Shown here: positions 34,334-47,900 of the stretch, piece by piece
Layout: every line of letters starts with the position of its first letter
How positions within the stretch are numbered: the first letter of the stretch is position 1
Assembly (NCBI GenBank): GCA_014529385.2
Contig: CM043962.1
Span: 49,630,098 to 49,694,097, forward strand
Reading direction: 5' to 3'
Origin: Adiantum capillus-veneris
Lineage: Eukaryota; Streptophyta; Polypodiopsida; Polypodiales; Pteridaceae
DNA: 64,000 nucleotides
Notes under the pieces: generated by a model
The model's database searches: none
Told to the model about the DNA's origin: nothing
The model's input: the letters and a program-made list of their open reading frames with translations, nothing else
Position numbers and translations under genes: made by a program

Positions 34334-35340
34334 TCACTCAAAAAGCTCGCTTTGTAACCTTTCCCTGATCGTACAATTGATCGGAGTTGACAAGATGTCA
34401 GTAAATCCTTTGTAATCTATCTCTTTTGGTCCATTGTGCCTGATAGAAGGCACAACTCTAATTTCAAACATAGCTTTGTACTCTCCCAGATATGATGGTA
34501 GCGCTCTCAAAGAATTTTGCTCGCTTTCTACCGACACTTCTGTTCCTGCATCGCCAAAGTAAGATTGTTGATCCAAATCTATCTGTGGCCCTGCCTCAAA
34601 CTCTTTGATCAACAGTAACGTCAGAATTTCACTGGGATTCCTATGCCTTTCTTTGTCTCTTAAGTCCATTACTCTCTTCCAAAACTAGTTCGTGTCATTG
34701 GCCTCGATGTCTGTGTCTCTTGGGATTGGAGGTCTTTCTGAAAAAGACTGATCTGTTGTATTAGGGACAACCCTAACACCTTCATATTTTGTCTCTAGCA
34801 CTCCGTGATCCTCCTTCCTTTTCCTAGATTCCTATGTTGGTTCTAGGACTTTTGGTGCCCCTTCAAAAAGTACGTTGATGGGCATTTGAGCTGGAATGGT
34901 GACTTGGGCTTCTTTCCCTTTTGGCTGAGATTCTAACATTGCTTGGGCTGTCCGAAGGAGCCTCTAGCTCATCTCAAGCGTTTCCTTCTCTTTCTCTGCA
35001 CTAGGATAAGTCAATCATTGATGCTTGGGCTGTTCGAAGGAGCCTTTGGCTCATCTCAAGCCTTTCCTTCTCTTTCTCTGCATTAGGATAAGTCAACCAT
35101 TGATGCTCTTGTGTTTGCTGCATCTCAAGCCTGGCTTCATAACTCTTGAGGATTGCATCTAAGTCTCATTCACTTTTTTTACCGTGATTGATCCTCCTGA
35201 GCTAGCTTCTTTAGGCTCATTCTTTGTAGGTATCTCTTGTGGTTGAGACGTCTACGCAATAGAAGGTACAACCTTCTCTTCATCTTGTCTCAACTTTTCT
35301 CGCAAGTGTCTTTCTGGGGCATTTCCTTGGGATCTTGTCC
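34334..35340 (-). pseudogene. Retroelement gag-like fragment, degenerate
   Basis: The minus-strand frame 34669-34334 (MDLRDKERHRNPSEIL...) continues upstream in other frames with Arg/Glu/Gln-rich, coiled-coil-like sequence (EKERLEMSQRLLRTAQASM). The style matches the pre-protease region of the elements at 8995-10362 and 53133-55454. No capsid or catalytic motif is certain. Confidence 0.4.
34941..35104. repeat. 82-bp tandem duplication
   Basis: 34941-35022 and 35023-35104 are near-identical copies starting GCTTGGGCTG. The duplication lies inside the gag-like fragment. Confidence 0.85.
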
Positions 35341-35605
35341 TATACAAGAGTCATTTTAGTGCTTCCAGGTGATTTTCTAGCTATTGCTTGGGGAGGCCTT
35401 GTAGATTGCTTCCTATTATTAGTGCTTGTGGGTGATTTTCTGGATTGCTTCTCCTCCTCAACATACTTTTGCTCATCTCCCTCCTTTTGCTCACAATCCT
35501 TCTTTAACTATTCTTTCTCTTGGAGATTCTCCTTTCCCTCTTCATCCTTTCTCTGTGATTAAGGTCGATGACGCTCAATATCGGAGGAAAGCTATTCGTC
35601 TCTCC

Positions 35606-36588
35606 TCAAAAGAGGCAGAAGAACCACTGGAAGCATCCCAAAATGAGCATAGGATATGTATATCTCCCAACCAAATCATAGATAGGATCGTCGGAGTAGG
35701 AGAGCTCTTGGGATTGAGGATAAGAAGGCAGCGTGCCTTCCAGATATGCAACAAAGCAATGCAAACAGTGATAGAAAACACCATCTCTCAAAGCTATTCT
35801 ACTGCCCTGGCCTGCCAGAGCTTGTTTCATGCTAAAATGCCCCCAACAATAGCCTGTGACAGTGAGCATGAAGACGAGGAGTACCTTCAAAGAAGAGATG
35901 AGGTCCAATGGACGGTAATAGCCAAAGAACAGAAACCCAAATGAGAAAATGAGAGTGGATCCAAGCACGCATAAGGCATAAGGCTACCTCACGCTGTATC
36001 AAATGAGAGGCTTCACAGCCTTCGGGGACCCGCAAGGTGCAATGGAGGCAAGTAGGGTCATGACTAGTACCAGCAGCCCATGTACCAAGCCAAAATATAG
36101 TGTAGGCCACAAGAAATTTACAATCCGACTCGCAATACATAAACCCCAAAGCATACACCAAAACCGGTGAAGGAAGGCATGTGAAAGACCAGCATGTAAC
36201 CAACCTTGCAACTGGGTAGGGCGATCAACCTGAAGATGTAGCAATGTGTGTCTATCAATCTGGATTGAGTACTCAAAGAAGGAAACATTGACTAAGCCAA
36301 GGATCTGGTGGGGCCACTCCCACTTGCCAAGGTCCCAATGGAGTTGTGAGATAGGACGACCCTCCCAAATCCATAAGCACAATAAAGAGGCCTCAATGCC
36401 GTCTCCTAAGAAAAGCAAGGATCAACACAACAATACTTTTCACAAGATCTGACCACTTGAATCAGCATCCATGCATACTCAGTATCAACATTCGGCAAAC
36501 CGAAGCCAAAGTACTGCAAACGGATATCACCACAAGCATCCAGCTCACCAACAGGAGTGAAAAGCACACGCTCAGAGTCGCAAGGCAT
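35606..36588 (-). other. Cluster of overlapping minus-strand ORFs, unidentified
   Basis: Frames at 36588-36406 (MPCDSERVLFTPVGELDACG), 36418-35999 (Trp/His/Leu-rich, HWDLGKWEWPHQILG), 36203-35832 and 35968-35606 overlap in succession. The amino-acid composition is unusually rich in Trp, Leu and His. The run could be a frameshifted old gene or antisense shadow of an unrecognised plus-strand sequence (plus 35426-35944 is also open). No family is recognised and no membrane topology is claimed. Confidence 0.25.
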
Positions 36589-37096
36589 AAGAAAAGAACA
36601 TGAATACAGTCAGTATCACAGTAGTCTCTCTCTCTCTCTCTCTCTCTCTCTAAACTTCTACATCACAATAGACAGTAAATACCAAATAAATCATCCATAG
36701 CCTCGCAGACACCTATACTACAATGGACACCTTCATGAATGCCTAAGACATGCTGCATAAGATGTCTCATTAACCACTTCTCTACATGAAAATCCATACA
36801 AATATGATCATCAACAAACTTGACCAAAAGAATTTCTGCACTAAAAATCGAGAAAGATAGTGATAGTACTCATTTTTGTATCGCTTTCAGACTGAAAAAC
36901 GAAAATCTTAGTGATCTTGATTAGTACTTTACAATTCAGCTTTCAATGAAACGTTCCAATGTAAACAACACATCAAACTTACAAAGGGAGCTAGTAGCGC
37001 AAAAAGCAGCATACTCCAACCCAATCTATACAGCACACAAAGTTACAGGGAAGCTAGTAAGAGCAAAAAACAACATAGTAAAACCCTTGAAATGCT
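36589..37096. other. Intergenic with CT microsatellite
   Basis: A (TC)n tract at 36625-36651; otherwise AT-rich. This is the 3' side of the minus-strand gene at 37097. Confidence 0.5.
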
Positions 37097-38005
37097 TTAT
37101 TTTCTCTTTTTGGGCAGCCGTTGACGTGCAACCGCAACCGCCACCGCTTCCTCTTGCTTCACCTGCATTGCTTTCTGCTTTTGTTTGGAGACCTTGGTAG
37201 CCAACATTGGGACAGCCGCCTTCAACATGTGTAAAATGGCACCATACTTTAGATGGGACCCCTCTTGCTGGATAAGAAATCTCAGGGCTTCAAGTGCATC
37301 TTCTGCAAGCTGAACATCATCTCCTACAAAGCTGAAAGGGTGTGAAACCTTATTTCGGTGGTTGATATATCCAAAAAGACTGCTCCATGCATATATGATC
37401 TCAAACTCAAAATCTTGGTCACAAGTGGCCATCCATTGCAGCGTATCATTCTCTGGATTCTCCGCTGCTGCACTTGCAAGAACTTCCCAAAAGAGGTCCA
37501 CACCACTCCGTTGCACAGCTTCATAAACACTACCATTCGCCGCATCACTTCCTTTGCATGCTTCAAGTATTCCATGTGCAAATTCCTGAAAGGTAAAACC
37601 CTTTCTAGCCCCGACACTTCCCAAGATTTTTGACGCATCTTCTCTATACTTAGCCATATTGAACAGAGACTGAAAACATTCATCCACCTCCGCAATCAAA
37701 ACTGCCAATGCTTCTGAGACCAAAACTCCCTCTGAGACGTCGAGCTTGGCAAGCGTATTGAAAAATTCTGCGTTCGTAGTGATTTGTGAACCTTCTGAAT
37801 TGACATTGATTCTGTTGCTGTGGGTGATGAACACTTCTCCTGGAGATAAGCGTTTCTCCTCAGAAACCCTCCTTGCCTTGTACACTGAAGTTTGCTCAAT
37901 TGAAGCAGAGTCGAACAGACGCTTAGGGGTTCTGAATTTCATTGGAGAGCCTGGATAGATTCTGTGTAAGAAAGGGGACTCTGCAGTCATGTTTACTTCC
38001 GCCAT
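37097..38005 (-). CDS. Intact intronless 302-residue protein, unknown family
   Basis: A single uninterrupted frame from MAEVNMTAESPFLHRIYPG to a basic C-terminus ending RLPKKRK, which looks like a nuclear localisation signal. The first 60 residues are Ser/Pro/Arg-rich and probably disordered (SPMKFRTPKRLFD). Residues about 75-275 look like a compact, mostly helical domain (LAVLIAEVDECFQSLFNMA, FTFQEFAHGILEA, DALEALRFLIQQEGSHLKYG). The stop codon overlaps a possible AATAAA polyadenylation signal. It carries no transposon motif, and unlike its neighbours it has no lesions. I do not recognise the family. It could be a lineage-specific host gene or an intact retrocopy. Confidence 0.75.
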   Translation of the reverse strand: MAEVNMTAESPFLHRIYPGSPMKFRTPKRLFDSASIEQTSVYKARRVSEEKRLSPGEVFITHSNRINVNSEGSQITTNAEFFNTLAKLDVSEGVLVSEALAVLIAEVDECFQSLFNMAKYREDASKILGSVGARKGFTFQEFAHGILEACKGSDAANGSVYEAVQRSGVDLFWEVLASAAAENPENDTLQWMATCDQDFEFEIIYAWSSLFGYINHRNKVSHPFSFVGDDVQLAEDALEALRFLIQQEGSHLKYGAILHMLKAAVPMLATKVSKQKQKAMQVKQEEAVAVAVARQRLPKKRK

Positions 38006-38762
<757 letters not shown>

Positions 38763-40560
38763 GTGTGGTCGATGGGTCAGGATATTATACTATCTCACAT
38801 AGACTTTGACAAAGCCTTTGATTTAGTACTGTGGGACTTTGTGAGGAGCATTTTGACTAGTATGGGACTTGGGGATAAAATATCCCGGTGTATTTTTAAT
38901 CTATGGCAAGGGACATTGCCCCATTTGCTGATAAATCAGATCCTAGACAGTAAGTCGATTTGCTAGGGTTGTCCACTTACTCCACTGCTGTTTGTTGTGT
39001 TCATGCACCACAGCTCACCTATTTGGACTCGTTGGTTCAATCGAATCAAATCCACGGTTATTGACCCAAAAGCAGCTTACAGGGAAAGGGTTAACATATA
39101 ATTCCATTTTATTTGTGAACGTACTAATGTCAACATTGCCTATTGCCTATTATTCTTGTCTACTTTTGAGTTGGCATCTGGTCTACAAAGCAACTTGTAA
39201 AGTCTAGTCTAATTGATGTCTCTGCCAGCTTCCATGGCTTGGTGTGGATAGGAAAACGTCTCCCTAAGGGGCATGTATTTAAGTATTTGGGGCATCTCAT
39301 AGAAGTAAATGTTTCTAGGAAAGAAATGACTGGTTCGGTCATGATAAGAGTGCACTCGCCAAGGTTTTAAAATTATATTGTCACTACATGTGTGTATTGG
39401 GCTTGTGCAGTCTGTTATTTTTCCATACTCAACATGCTATCTCCCTCTTCTACAATGAATTGATAAGGCTATGGCACCTTTCAAATTGGTTGTGGCTAAA
39501 TTCATATGAGTTATTCAACATGTGGCTTCTCTCCCATATCCTGGGACAATATTTGCAAGCTACATGCACAAGGGGGACTGGGGTTACTAGGCTTGATTGT
39601 ACATGTACAGGATCGTACAGGCACTACTGAAACATGCATTAGCAAGGGATACAGACTGGACATAATGCTTTGTCTCACGATATATCAATTTGTAGTGGAT
39701 TTTCATGGGATTTGGAACATGCAGTCTTGGGACAAAGTGTTCTCGTTTGTAGTGATTAAAATGGGGTAACCAATTTCTTAGATGTTTATGACATCATGGA
39801 AAGGAGTTGTGGGGTTTAGTCAAGAAGTTTAGAGCTCATTCTTCTAGACACTCATTGGGGATATAAAATATTTTTTGGAGTGGGGCTTTAAAAAGCCACC
39901 TGCTATGCACATTGGAAAAAAAATCCCTTCATAAACATAGGAAGGGCTTAACACAATTAAATCAAGTTTTGGACTCTCAAGTTGCATTCAAACCTTTTTT
40001 GATAGCTAGCAAGCCGTTTTGGCAGGGACATGCATATAAAGATGCCTGGTATACGTTTGTGCCTATGTCAACAATCTACATGTCCCTCAAAATACAAATG
40101 TAGGAAACAGGTACAGACATTGGTCCTTCCCACATTCATCTGCTAATTTGTGGTGCTCTAAAATATCCCAATTTTAGATATTATTGCTACATGATCATGA
40201 TCTTGCTGCAAGATGTAACAAACAGTTGTCGGTTAAAGATAATGAAGATTGGTGGAATCAAATCTTTGAAAAATTTGTGGAGCTCACCTATTACATTTAA
40301 GTTCAAGGTACATGTTTGGAGAACCTTACTGGTTCACTTTCTATTGCTCATATGTTGCATAGAAAAGTCTTTGGTTTGGGGCAATGTTTTTGTTGTGGTT
40401 GTAACTAGAAAATTAAACGTCTGTACTGAGGATGCAAATAGACACATGCTTCGTGGGCTCGGGATAATGCAACATGAGGTATTAAGTGCACAGAATACAA
40501 GGTGCTATTTGGTTCTTTTCTACAAAAGATGATGCCATGTTATTTTGCTTACACTCATAC
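38763..40560 (+). mobile_element. L1-like LINE relic (reverse transcriptase and zinc-finger end)
   Basis: Starts with ILSHIDFDKAFDLVLWDFVRS, the RT segment of plant L1-type LINEs (DFEKAYDxVxW), then GLGDKISRCIFNLW and, after a stop, GCPLTPLLFVVF (the QGDPLSPLLF motif). The catalytic FADD box is not found. At 39530-39595 ISWDNICKLHAQGGLGLLGL matches the VSW..IC.PK..GGLG motif near the end of LINE ORF2. At about 40260-40480 SPITFKFKVHVWRTL and a following Cys/His-rich stretch resemble the zf-RVT finger. It is broken by many stops and frameshifts. No poly(A) tail or target duplication was found. Confidence 0.8.
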
Positions 40561-40760
40561 AGAGAGTGGTTTCTGTAATTTATTTGGTTTGTTAGAAATG
40601 TGGACACTTTTGAGGGAAAGCATCTATAGAATTCCACTCTTCCCACTCAGATTTTAGGACTAAGGTGTTGAAAGAGATGTCTACTATAGGATAGGTGCTA
40701 CCATATTCTTAGTAAGATGGAATAAGCCCTTATAACAATACAAGTAAATAGGACTCTTAT

Positions 40761-40824
<64 letters not shown>

Positions 40825-41534
40825 TACAAGCAATCCCTATGCATAAGGACGGGCATTTTTCAAAGTTTGATAGCATTGATATATACATTGGTACAAGAGT
40901 TGCTATTACCGTATGTACATAGATATACTAATGACTTTACCTACGAATATACCAATGCATATACCGATGCCAAGAATTCCAAAAAAATCAGCATAACACT
41001 GTCCTTCTCCTTGTGTGTTGATGCGCGTGTAGAAACCACACACACAGAGAGAACTGATAGAGAGGCGCCCCAACTCTCCCCCTCTAGTCCATTCAATAGC
41101 CCCCCCCCCCCCCCCCCCCCCCCCCTTCATCTCAAACACACACACACACACACACACAGTTTTGTACCATTTCTTGAGTGTCCATATTGTACCATTTTTG
41201 ACCTCACATCATAGACAACATAAAGACCTAATTATGCGTCTCTCTAAAGGTCCTCAAAAAGAGATTTCTAACTCAATTTACTGCATCAAAATTTGCACCA
41301 AAATGAGGTCATACTTATTGTGGATATGGGCCATCTAGGGTCATGTGTGGCCTTTTGTATATCATTTATGGCCTTTTGTATAGCCTATGGCTAAGGTTAT
41401 GTGTACAACGGATCTCCACCATTGGATGAGATCTCAAGATCTATGGGCTCATATGAGATGCTATAGACGGGGAGCTCTAAGTGGATTGTATAAAAGAGAA
41501 GCTTCACTCTCACTTGCGCATGGCTAAGGAGAAC
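40561..41534. other. Intergenic with GA, poly-C and CA tracts
   Basis: (AG)n at 40765-40822; a run of 26 C at 41100-41125; (AC)n at 41136-41158. At 41480-41500 a TATA-like TATAAAAG may belong to an LTR. No gene supported. Confidence 0.6.
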
Positions 41535-41612
41535 TCACAAACACTCATAGGCACGAGATGAGCACCTCCTACATGGGGGAGATTCAACCCCATGTTGTGT
41601 CGCTCTTCTTCG

Positions 41613-41668
<56 letters not shown>

Positions 41669-42140
41669 CCCTGTCTCTGTCTCTATCCCTCTGGCATGGC
41701 ATCCTTGCTCTAGAGGAGCATGCGCTGGACTTCATGGATCTCTTGATGGCATCCCGCTCTCGCTTCGCAACAATGGTATCAAACAAAGCATTTTGTTTTG
41801 TCACTGTCAACCTTTGGATCTGCTCTTCTCTATCATTGATATCCTCAAGGAACACCAAGATTGTATCTTCACATATTGCATTATATTCCTCCGACTTTTG
41901 ATAGTTGTTCTTGAGAAGCTCTACCCTGTTTTTCAGACTCGAGATTTCAACATCTTTTATGCTGGTCAAGGTAAAATTTGCATCCCTTTGCTCTTGCAGC
42001 TTCAGAAATTCTTACTGAGCTATCTCCATTTTCTTCTTGTTATTCCTGTTCTGATCTGCTAACATCCGACTGTGCATTTTGACTTGATTCAATAAAGACT
42101 CCATTGCACCCAAATCAAGGCTAATGCAAGCTCCCAATGT
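41535..42140 (-). CDS. Coiled-coil ORF fragment, probably retroelement-derived
   Basis: The minus frame includes ISSLKNRVELLKNNYQKSEEYN and DINDREEQIQRLTV, with heptad-like leucines, charged and helix-favouring. Upstream, after one stop, the sequence continues QNRNNKKKMEIAQ and FLKLQEQRDANF. The 3' part runs into an Arg/Glu low-complexity stretch made by a (CT)n tract (41625-41665). This style is common in the N-terminal part of plant retroelement gag, but no capsid domain is visible. A broken host gene is also possible. Confidence 0.35.
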
Positions 42141-42798
42141 AATGTACAGTAAGTAGGAAGTAGATCTGTGAGAGCTAATAGAGTGTGTTAGTGTTTAACA
42201 ATAGGTGTATTAGTTGGAAGTAGGTAGGTAGAGTGTGTGTGTGCTCTTGCACAGGCCACGGCGACCTTATCCTTTTATATATAATTTTTTAAAAAAATTT
42301 AAAATTAATTTTTTTAAAAAAAATAAAAATTTAAAGGTAGGACCGGGATCGGCAATATCTCCCAGATCCAAGCGCAGACCCAAGCCCAAGCTCGCGCTCA
42401 GGCTCAGGCCTCAGTTGCCCTTTAAAATTACATATTTTAGCTTCACACGTAGCTAAAAATCGATTTTTTGAGGACCAACGGAGCTTCAGGTGACCGAACG
42501 TTGTGCTGTAAAGCACACCGCGACCCTTTGAGTGATACGCTCGTTTTGAGCTATCACACACTTTAATAAAAAAACCGATCATTAAAAAACATTAAAAACA
42601 TTAAAACATTAAAAAACATATTAAAAAAAAAACGAGTGAAGATGGACGCCTAAAAAAGTAAGCGGTTAACCTTCGAGGTTATTCGCCGACACTTGGAGGG
42701 TGCCAAAGGCACATGCATCTGCGCTCTCGTCGTGTGCTAGAGACGGAGCAACTAGAGAGAATTTCGACTTACGCGAGTTCTCAATATCCACCTACTCT
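42141..42798. other. LTR- or leader-like sequence, left flank of the CACTA element
   Basis: Contains AT-rich runs and a short open frame (MPKAHASALSSC...) at 42700-42798. Removing the CACTA element and one TCT copy joins this frame to the sequence at 50846. It may be the 5' leader of the gag-protease element. GACACTTGGAGGGTGCC near 42688-42704 has the layout of an LTR end followed by a primer site, but the tRNA is not identified. Confidence 0.35.
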
Positions 42799-42810
42799 CA
42801 CTACAAGAGG
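42799..42810 (+). repeat. CACTA left terminal inverted repeat
   Basis: CACTACAAGAGG, perfect against the right end. Confidence 0.97.
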
Positions 42811-42831
42811 TTGTGTGCTCTTGTGATGATG

Positions 42832-43025
42832 TTAGCGACGGAAATACATTGGGTTTTTATAACCCCCGGCGTCGCTAAAACCGTCGCTACGAGAGCGTTG
42901 CTATATGCATCGCTATATGCATCCCTATAAGCGTCGCTATATAGAGACGCTCATAGCGACGGTTATAGCGACGCTTATAGCGACGCTCCAGAGCCATAAA
43001 TAGCGACGGTTATAGCGACGCCCGA
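42832..43025. repeat. CACTA left subterminal repeats
   Basis: About ten copies of GCGTCGCTAT or its complement ATAGCGACG in both orientations. Such subterminal repeats bind the accessory transposon protein (TNPA) in En/Spm. Confidence 0.85.
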
Positions 43026-43401
43026 GAGAATTTTTTTTTGGTGACAGGGCATTGAATGCCCTGCCACCCATCAACCATATTGTACTTGATTCACTTTTTT
43101 AAAAAAGTGCAAGGGTAGATAATAGACCCAAAATAGTCACCCACAAGACGCATTGTTTGCAAAATTGACAAGCGTAAAATTGACAATTGTACACATCATA
43201 GGCAAAATGAATTGATTGGCAAATGTAATAAAGACAATTGTACAACATCATAGGCATAAAGAATTGATTGGCAAAATGAACTGCGGTGACAAATGTAATA
43301 ATATACATGGTTCAAAAAGACGTATAAAATCCGTCTCATGATACATAAGCTATGAGAAACCCTAAACTAATGCTATCTAGCTACGGCTAAACTGACGTCG
43401 T

Positions 43402-44711
43402 CTAGTCAGACGTCTCATCGCGTCCAAGCGGCGTATCTGTCAGATTCTGCAAAAAAAGACAATAAGACAGCTTTCAGTAAGTATAAACATATAACGACAT
43501 TTATAAAACAATACAAAAAATAGAAAAGAGTAAACCCTAATACTAACAATGCCGCCGCGAGAACTGAGAATGTCCATCAGGGCGTTTAAGCCCTTCCTGC
43601 CTGCGTACTCGCGCTCGTACGGTGTGGGATCACGTCCTGCCATCGACCACTGTCAAAACATACAAAGATTTCATTATGTTAGAATTAAAAAACTCATAAA
43701 CCCTAAACTATCGAACATAAAGAGCAATGCGAAAACACTTACAAAATCGACCTCAAATGATGCCCATCCACCGCTCCCCAAGTGGTGCGAGCTCCCTGCC
43801 TCTACTCGCGCTCTGGCTGCATCCTTTTGTTGCTTCCACTTGTCGGGATTCTCGCGCGCTGCTTTCTTCGCATTCTTCCAATCTTCTTTGGCCAGCCAAT
43901 CTGGCCTGTTCCACCCATGCTTGATTGCTTTTTGCACTTCGGAACGCTTGTGTTTGCAGTATTTGCGCATTCGAATCTTCATCAGGTCTTCATTGAAGCG
44001 CTGATCCCGTGTTGGAACGGAAAACTCATCATGAAGTATGTTGATGACTCTGGCTTTTAAATCACTTGGTACTTCACTCCATTTGTTTAGTATGTAGTGT
44101 CTAAACAGCTGAGAGCAAAGACCACGCATGCGCGAGATCACCTTCTTGCCGTCATCATCCATGATGATGCCGCCGCTGAAGTCGATGGAGTAAGGCAAGC
44201 CCTCTGGCCGGTGACGTGTGAACCTGGGTGTCCCGGCAAGGGTCTCTAGCGGCGTGTCGATGGGGGTACGGACGTCAGGTGTCTCCACCGGCATCTGGGC
44301 CCCGAAGCGAGGAGTGTCGAGTGGGGTGGCTCCTGGCGGAGTAGGTAGAGGTGTGTAGCTGCTAGGAACAGTCAGCCGCGCAAAACCTGGCGTAGATGGC
44401 GATGCTGTGGCTGGTGTGGGGGCGGGCAAAGAAGGGGAGGGTAAAGAGCCTCTTCGAACACGAGGCGGTGTGGAGGCATCGGCGGCGGAATCCCCACAAC
44501 AACCGCCACCGCCACCACTAGAGCGCCGGTGTCTAGACGAGTGTGAAGATCGTCTCGTCGACACCGAAGCTTTGGAGCGCGCCGAATGCTCCGAAAGAGA
44601 GGGAGATGCGGATGGAGTAGGAACGCAGGATGATGCGCCAGAGCGATGACGCTCCACGTACCACTGTCTCTGCTGTGGTGACAAAGAAGAAATAAACTCC
44701 TCATCATCCAT
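43402..44711 (-). CDS. CACTA accessory transposon protein, Transposase_24 type
   Basis: Three exons: 44711-43743, 43649-43548 and 43446-43402, all joining in phase 0 with GT-AG introns, giving 371 residues with no stop. The start chosen is MDDEEFISSLSPQQRQWYV, just after a splice acceptor that removes the upstream frame. Residues 1-190 are Ser/Pro/Arg-rich and low complexity (many TP repeats: TPIDTPLETLAGTP). Residues 200-323 contain the conserved helical domain (SQLFRHYILNKWSEVP, YCKHKRSEVQKAIKHGW, RPDWLAKEDWKNAKKAARENPDKW). Exon 2 encodes GRDPTPYEREYAGRKGLNAL. This matches plant Ptta/En/Spm Transposase_24. In En/Spm the comparable protein binds the subterminal repeats in the nucleus. Intact, in contrast to the catalytic gene. 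Confidence 0.85.
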
Positions 44712-44983
44712 ACCTGCATTAAACACACGAATATTTAAACTTAATATTGAATGAATAGAGTAGACAATGACGCAAAGACCATTAAATACAATGACGTAAT
44801 GACGCATATAAATACAATGACGCAATGAATTGAGTGATAGAAGAGGCAAGTCGAAAACTCAAAATTTTCAATCAAAAGATGTGAGCGCGAGTAGAAAAGA
44901 GCGTTATACACCCTGGAAGGTACTTAGAGAGCCAGAGCTTTTACAACACGGAGCAAAATTGTTCAAATACAATATTTGTGGCT

Positions 44984-47900
44984 TTAAGAGATCTCTCTCT
45001 CATCCTCGCATAACTCAGCATAACTTCCTATATCTATATAGAGCTCTCCGTTCAAACACATATCCTCTGTTTCATTTTGTAGATCCTCTGCATGCACCCC
45101 ATGTAGAGTAGTAGCATCTTGATGCTCGTCTGGCACCACCGCAGCGGCTTCTGATTGAGCATCTTCTCTAATCTCCTCCATTTATGCCGTTGTGATTGGC
45201 ACATGGTAGCCTTCATACGTCCTTGCACTACGAGGGGCTACCTCTATGACGTACCACCAGTTTGATGTAGACTTTGTAGGATGAAATATTACCTGCCAGA
45301 GCCACATAACTTACATGAGAGCTTTCAAGCACATAACTTGTAAAAGGGGGATGTTAACTATTTACATACTTACTTGTTCACAATGCTCGGGTAGTACGAA
45401 AGTGTCTCTTAGGTCAGTCCATTTCTTAGTAGAATCCACCTCAAGAAAACCAGACTCTCCTCTATGCACAGTAGCGTTGCGACCCTCCATGATTATCTTG
45501 AACCATTGCACGTCGAACAAGTCGACAAAAAATCCTCTGTGATCGATCCTCAAAATCTCTTGTAGCGTGCCGAAGTAAGTGAGTTCCGCCACCACAGGAT
45601 CTACATCAGAGGAACGTCGTCAACTAAACTGTTCAAATTTTTCCATGATTCCACAATCTTGAGTAAAACGCTTTTTGTCGATCCGTTCCACCCTAAAATG
45701 TCAACCTTTACACCATGCTGCTGTGTATGACTTATACTACAACGAACAAAGATTATGAGTGGCCGTTCAAATGTTTAGAAATAAAGTCACTAGCTAGTCG
45801 TACATTGCAAACTTACCTTGGTCGCGCAACCCCGAGAGTACTCCCACTCTTCCTCAGTCACTTCGTCACCGCATTGTTGTGCGCTTTTCAATTGGTTGTG
45901 CAACCATCTTAAGCTCATGAATGTTGGTAGGCTCTCCAGACCCGTCGGATAGTGCATCGGTGGTCGTCTTCCCCATCTCCACTCGATTCATGCCCTTTGT
46001 CGCTCTTGCTTTGCATCCTCATATTGTGAAATCCACTTTTGCATCACTGGATTGTGAAGCATGCAAAATCGGTTGATTTTAGCCTCTAGATCTTCCGTCA
46101 TCTTCTTCTCAACACCGAGATTGCACATGAAAATCCCAGATATGCGCTCATCATCTATGGTTCGCCATAGCGTGTCCCGGGCTTTATCAAATCCGTCTAG
46201 CCACTCTCCAATGTACACTAGGGACTCTGATACCAACCAACCTTCTGCCATGCTACCCTCCGGACGTGCCTTTTGACGCACATATCCCTTAAGCGTTTTC
46301 ATGAAACGTTCTAAGAAGAACATCCATCTGGAATGAACTGTGCCAGCTATTTCCACCTCATCAACTATGTGAACAAGAAGATGCACCTGAATGGTTAGCA
46401 TGGTAGTAGAAAAATGTTTCTCAAACATGCACACAAGCTCCGCAACATTTAGTTTGGCGAATGGTATGGAGTCTACGTTGATCTCCTTTTGTGAGATCCA
46501 TTGCACCAGCTTTGCAAGTTTGTAGATTGTGTTATGGACGTCGAGAGACAAACATCCCTCAATGGCAACCGGTAAAATAAACTCTAAAGTATGTGCAACA
46601 ATGATATTAAAGTCCACATTTTATGCAATGATATTAAAGTCCACTATGAACGTACCTGACACATTTTATGCCAATTGTGAGACTTCAAACCGGTAAGCTT
46701 TCCTTCTTTAGTAAAACACGTTCGGAGCGAGTGCATTACGCCAGTGGGGGTCCGCAAAGATCAAATGGTCTCTTTTACTTTGCGTTCTTGGGCTCCTGTG
46801 AAAATCCATGGTGCTTTAGGGAGTTTTATCGATCCATCAGACGCTGTTTGCGGTCAATATTGCTCCATACGATCCACATTTCTAAGGTCAACTCTGGCTC
46901 CCAAAGTATCTTTCTTACCGGTCAGATGGTCCCATAGTAGATTACCCACATTCTTGAATATGTGCATTGGATCGAGCAAGTGATTGATCATGAGTCGGGG
47001 CCAGTAAGGTAACTCGTACCATAGAGATAGTCTCTTCATCCCTAGAGGCAATCCATCATCGCACATCTCCTTCTGCTCTAACCATGCTTGTGCAGACATC
47101 CTTGGTGGCTCTCTTCCCAAAAAGCCGTCGCGTAACACATGATTCTCTGGAAGATACGCTTGATGACCTTCGTAGATTTGCTTCTTCAGTGAGGGTGCCC
47201 TACGTGCATTCAGTCTAGGTCCACATGTGACACATGCTCGGTATCCGCTTGTTTGAAGCCCTGCATGTATACACATGATAATAGATCAACTATGGGAAAA
47301 AACAAGATTTAAAGTGTCTGAGTGAGGAGTGTCAATAGATCACCTGAGCATTCTGTTAGCCCGGGATAGTCATGCGTGGTCCACATTAGAATGCCTCTGA
47401 TCAAAGCATCCCGTCGTCCTGTGTGTTGGCTCATATCCACCACCTCTATGCCAATCCACAATTGTTGTAGCTCTTCCAATAGTGGACGAAGATACACATC
47501 CATATTCTTCACTTTATATCGCCCTAGCACAATCAAGCTTAGCCATAGGTGCCCCTTCTTCGTAGTCAACCACGGGGGAATGTTGTAGTTGATGATGACA
47601 ACGGGCCATACACTGTAAGATGTTGATCTTTGATCAAATGGATTTACGCCATCCATAGCCAGGCCTAAGCGCAAATTTCGAGCTTCCCTGGAAAAATCCG
47701 ACCATGTTCCATCTATATGTTTCCAGGCTGCGCAATCTGCAGGAATTCGTAGCACACCATCTGAAGATTTATTCTCCTCATGCCATGATGCTAGGGCGGC
47801 CATGGACTTACATTCGAAGAAATGCTTGATGCGAGGAAGCAGAGGAAAATGTCGCAAAACCTTTTGTGGAATTTTTGTCCCGTGGAGATCTACTCGATAT

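Noticed and set aside
35832-36418. Envelope-like membrane protein
   Set aside because: Hydrophobic and Trp-rich, but no signal peptide, cleavage site or fusion-peptide pattern could be supported.
42672-42704. Firm primer binding site for the gag-protease element
   Set aside because: Layout is suggestive, but the tRNA could not be matched and no LTR pair was found.
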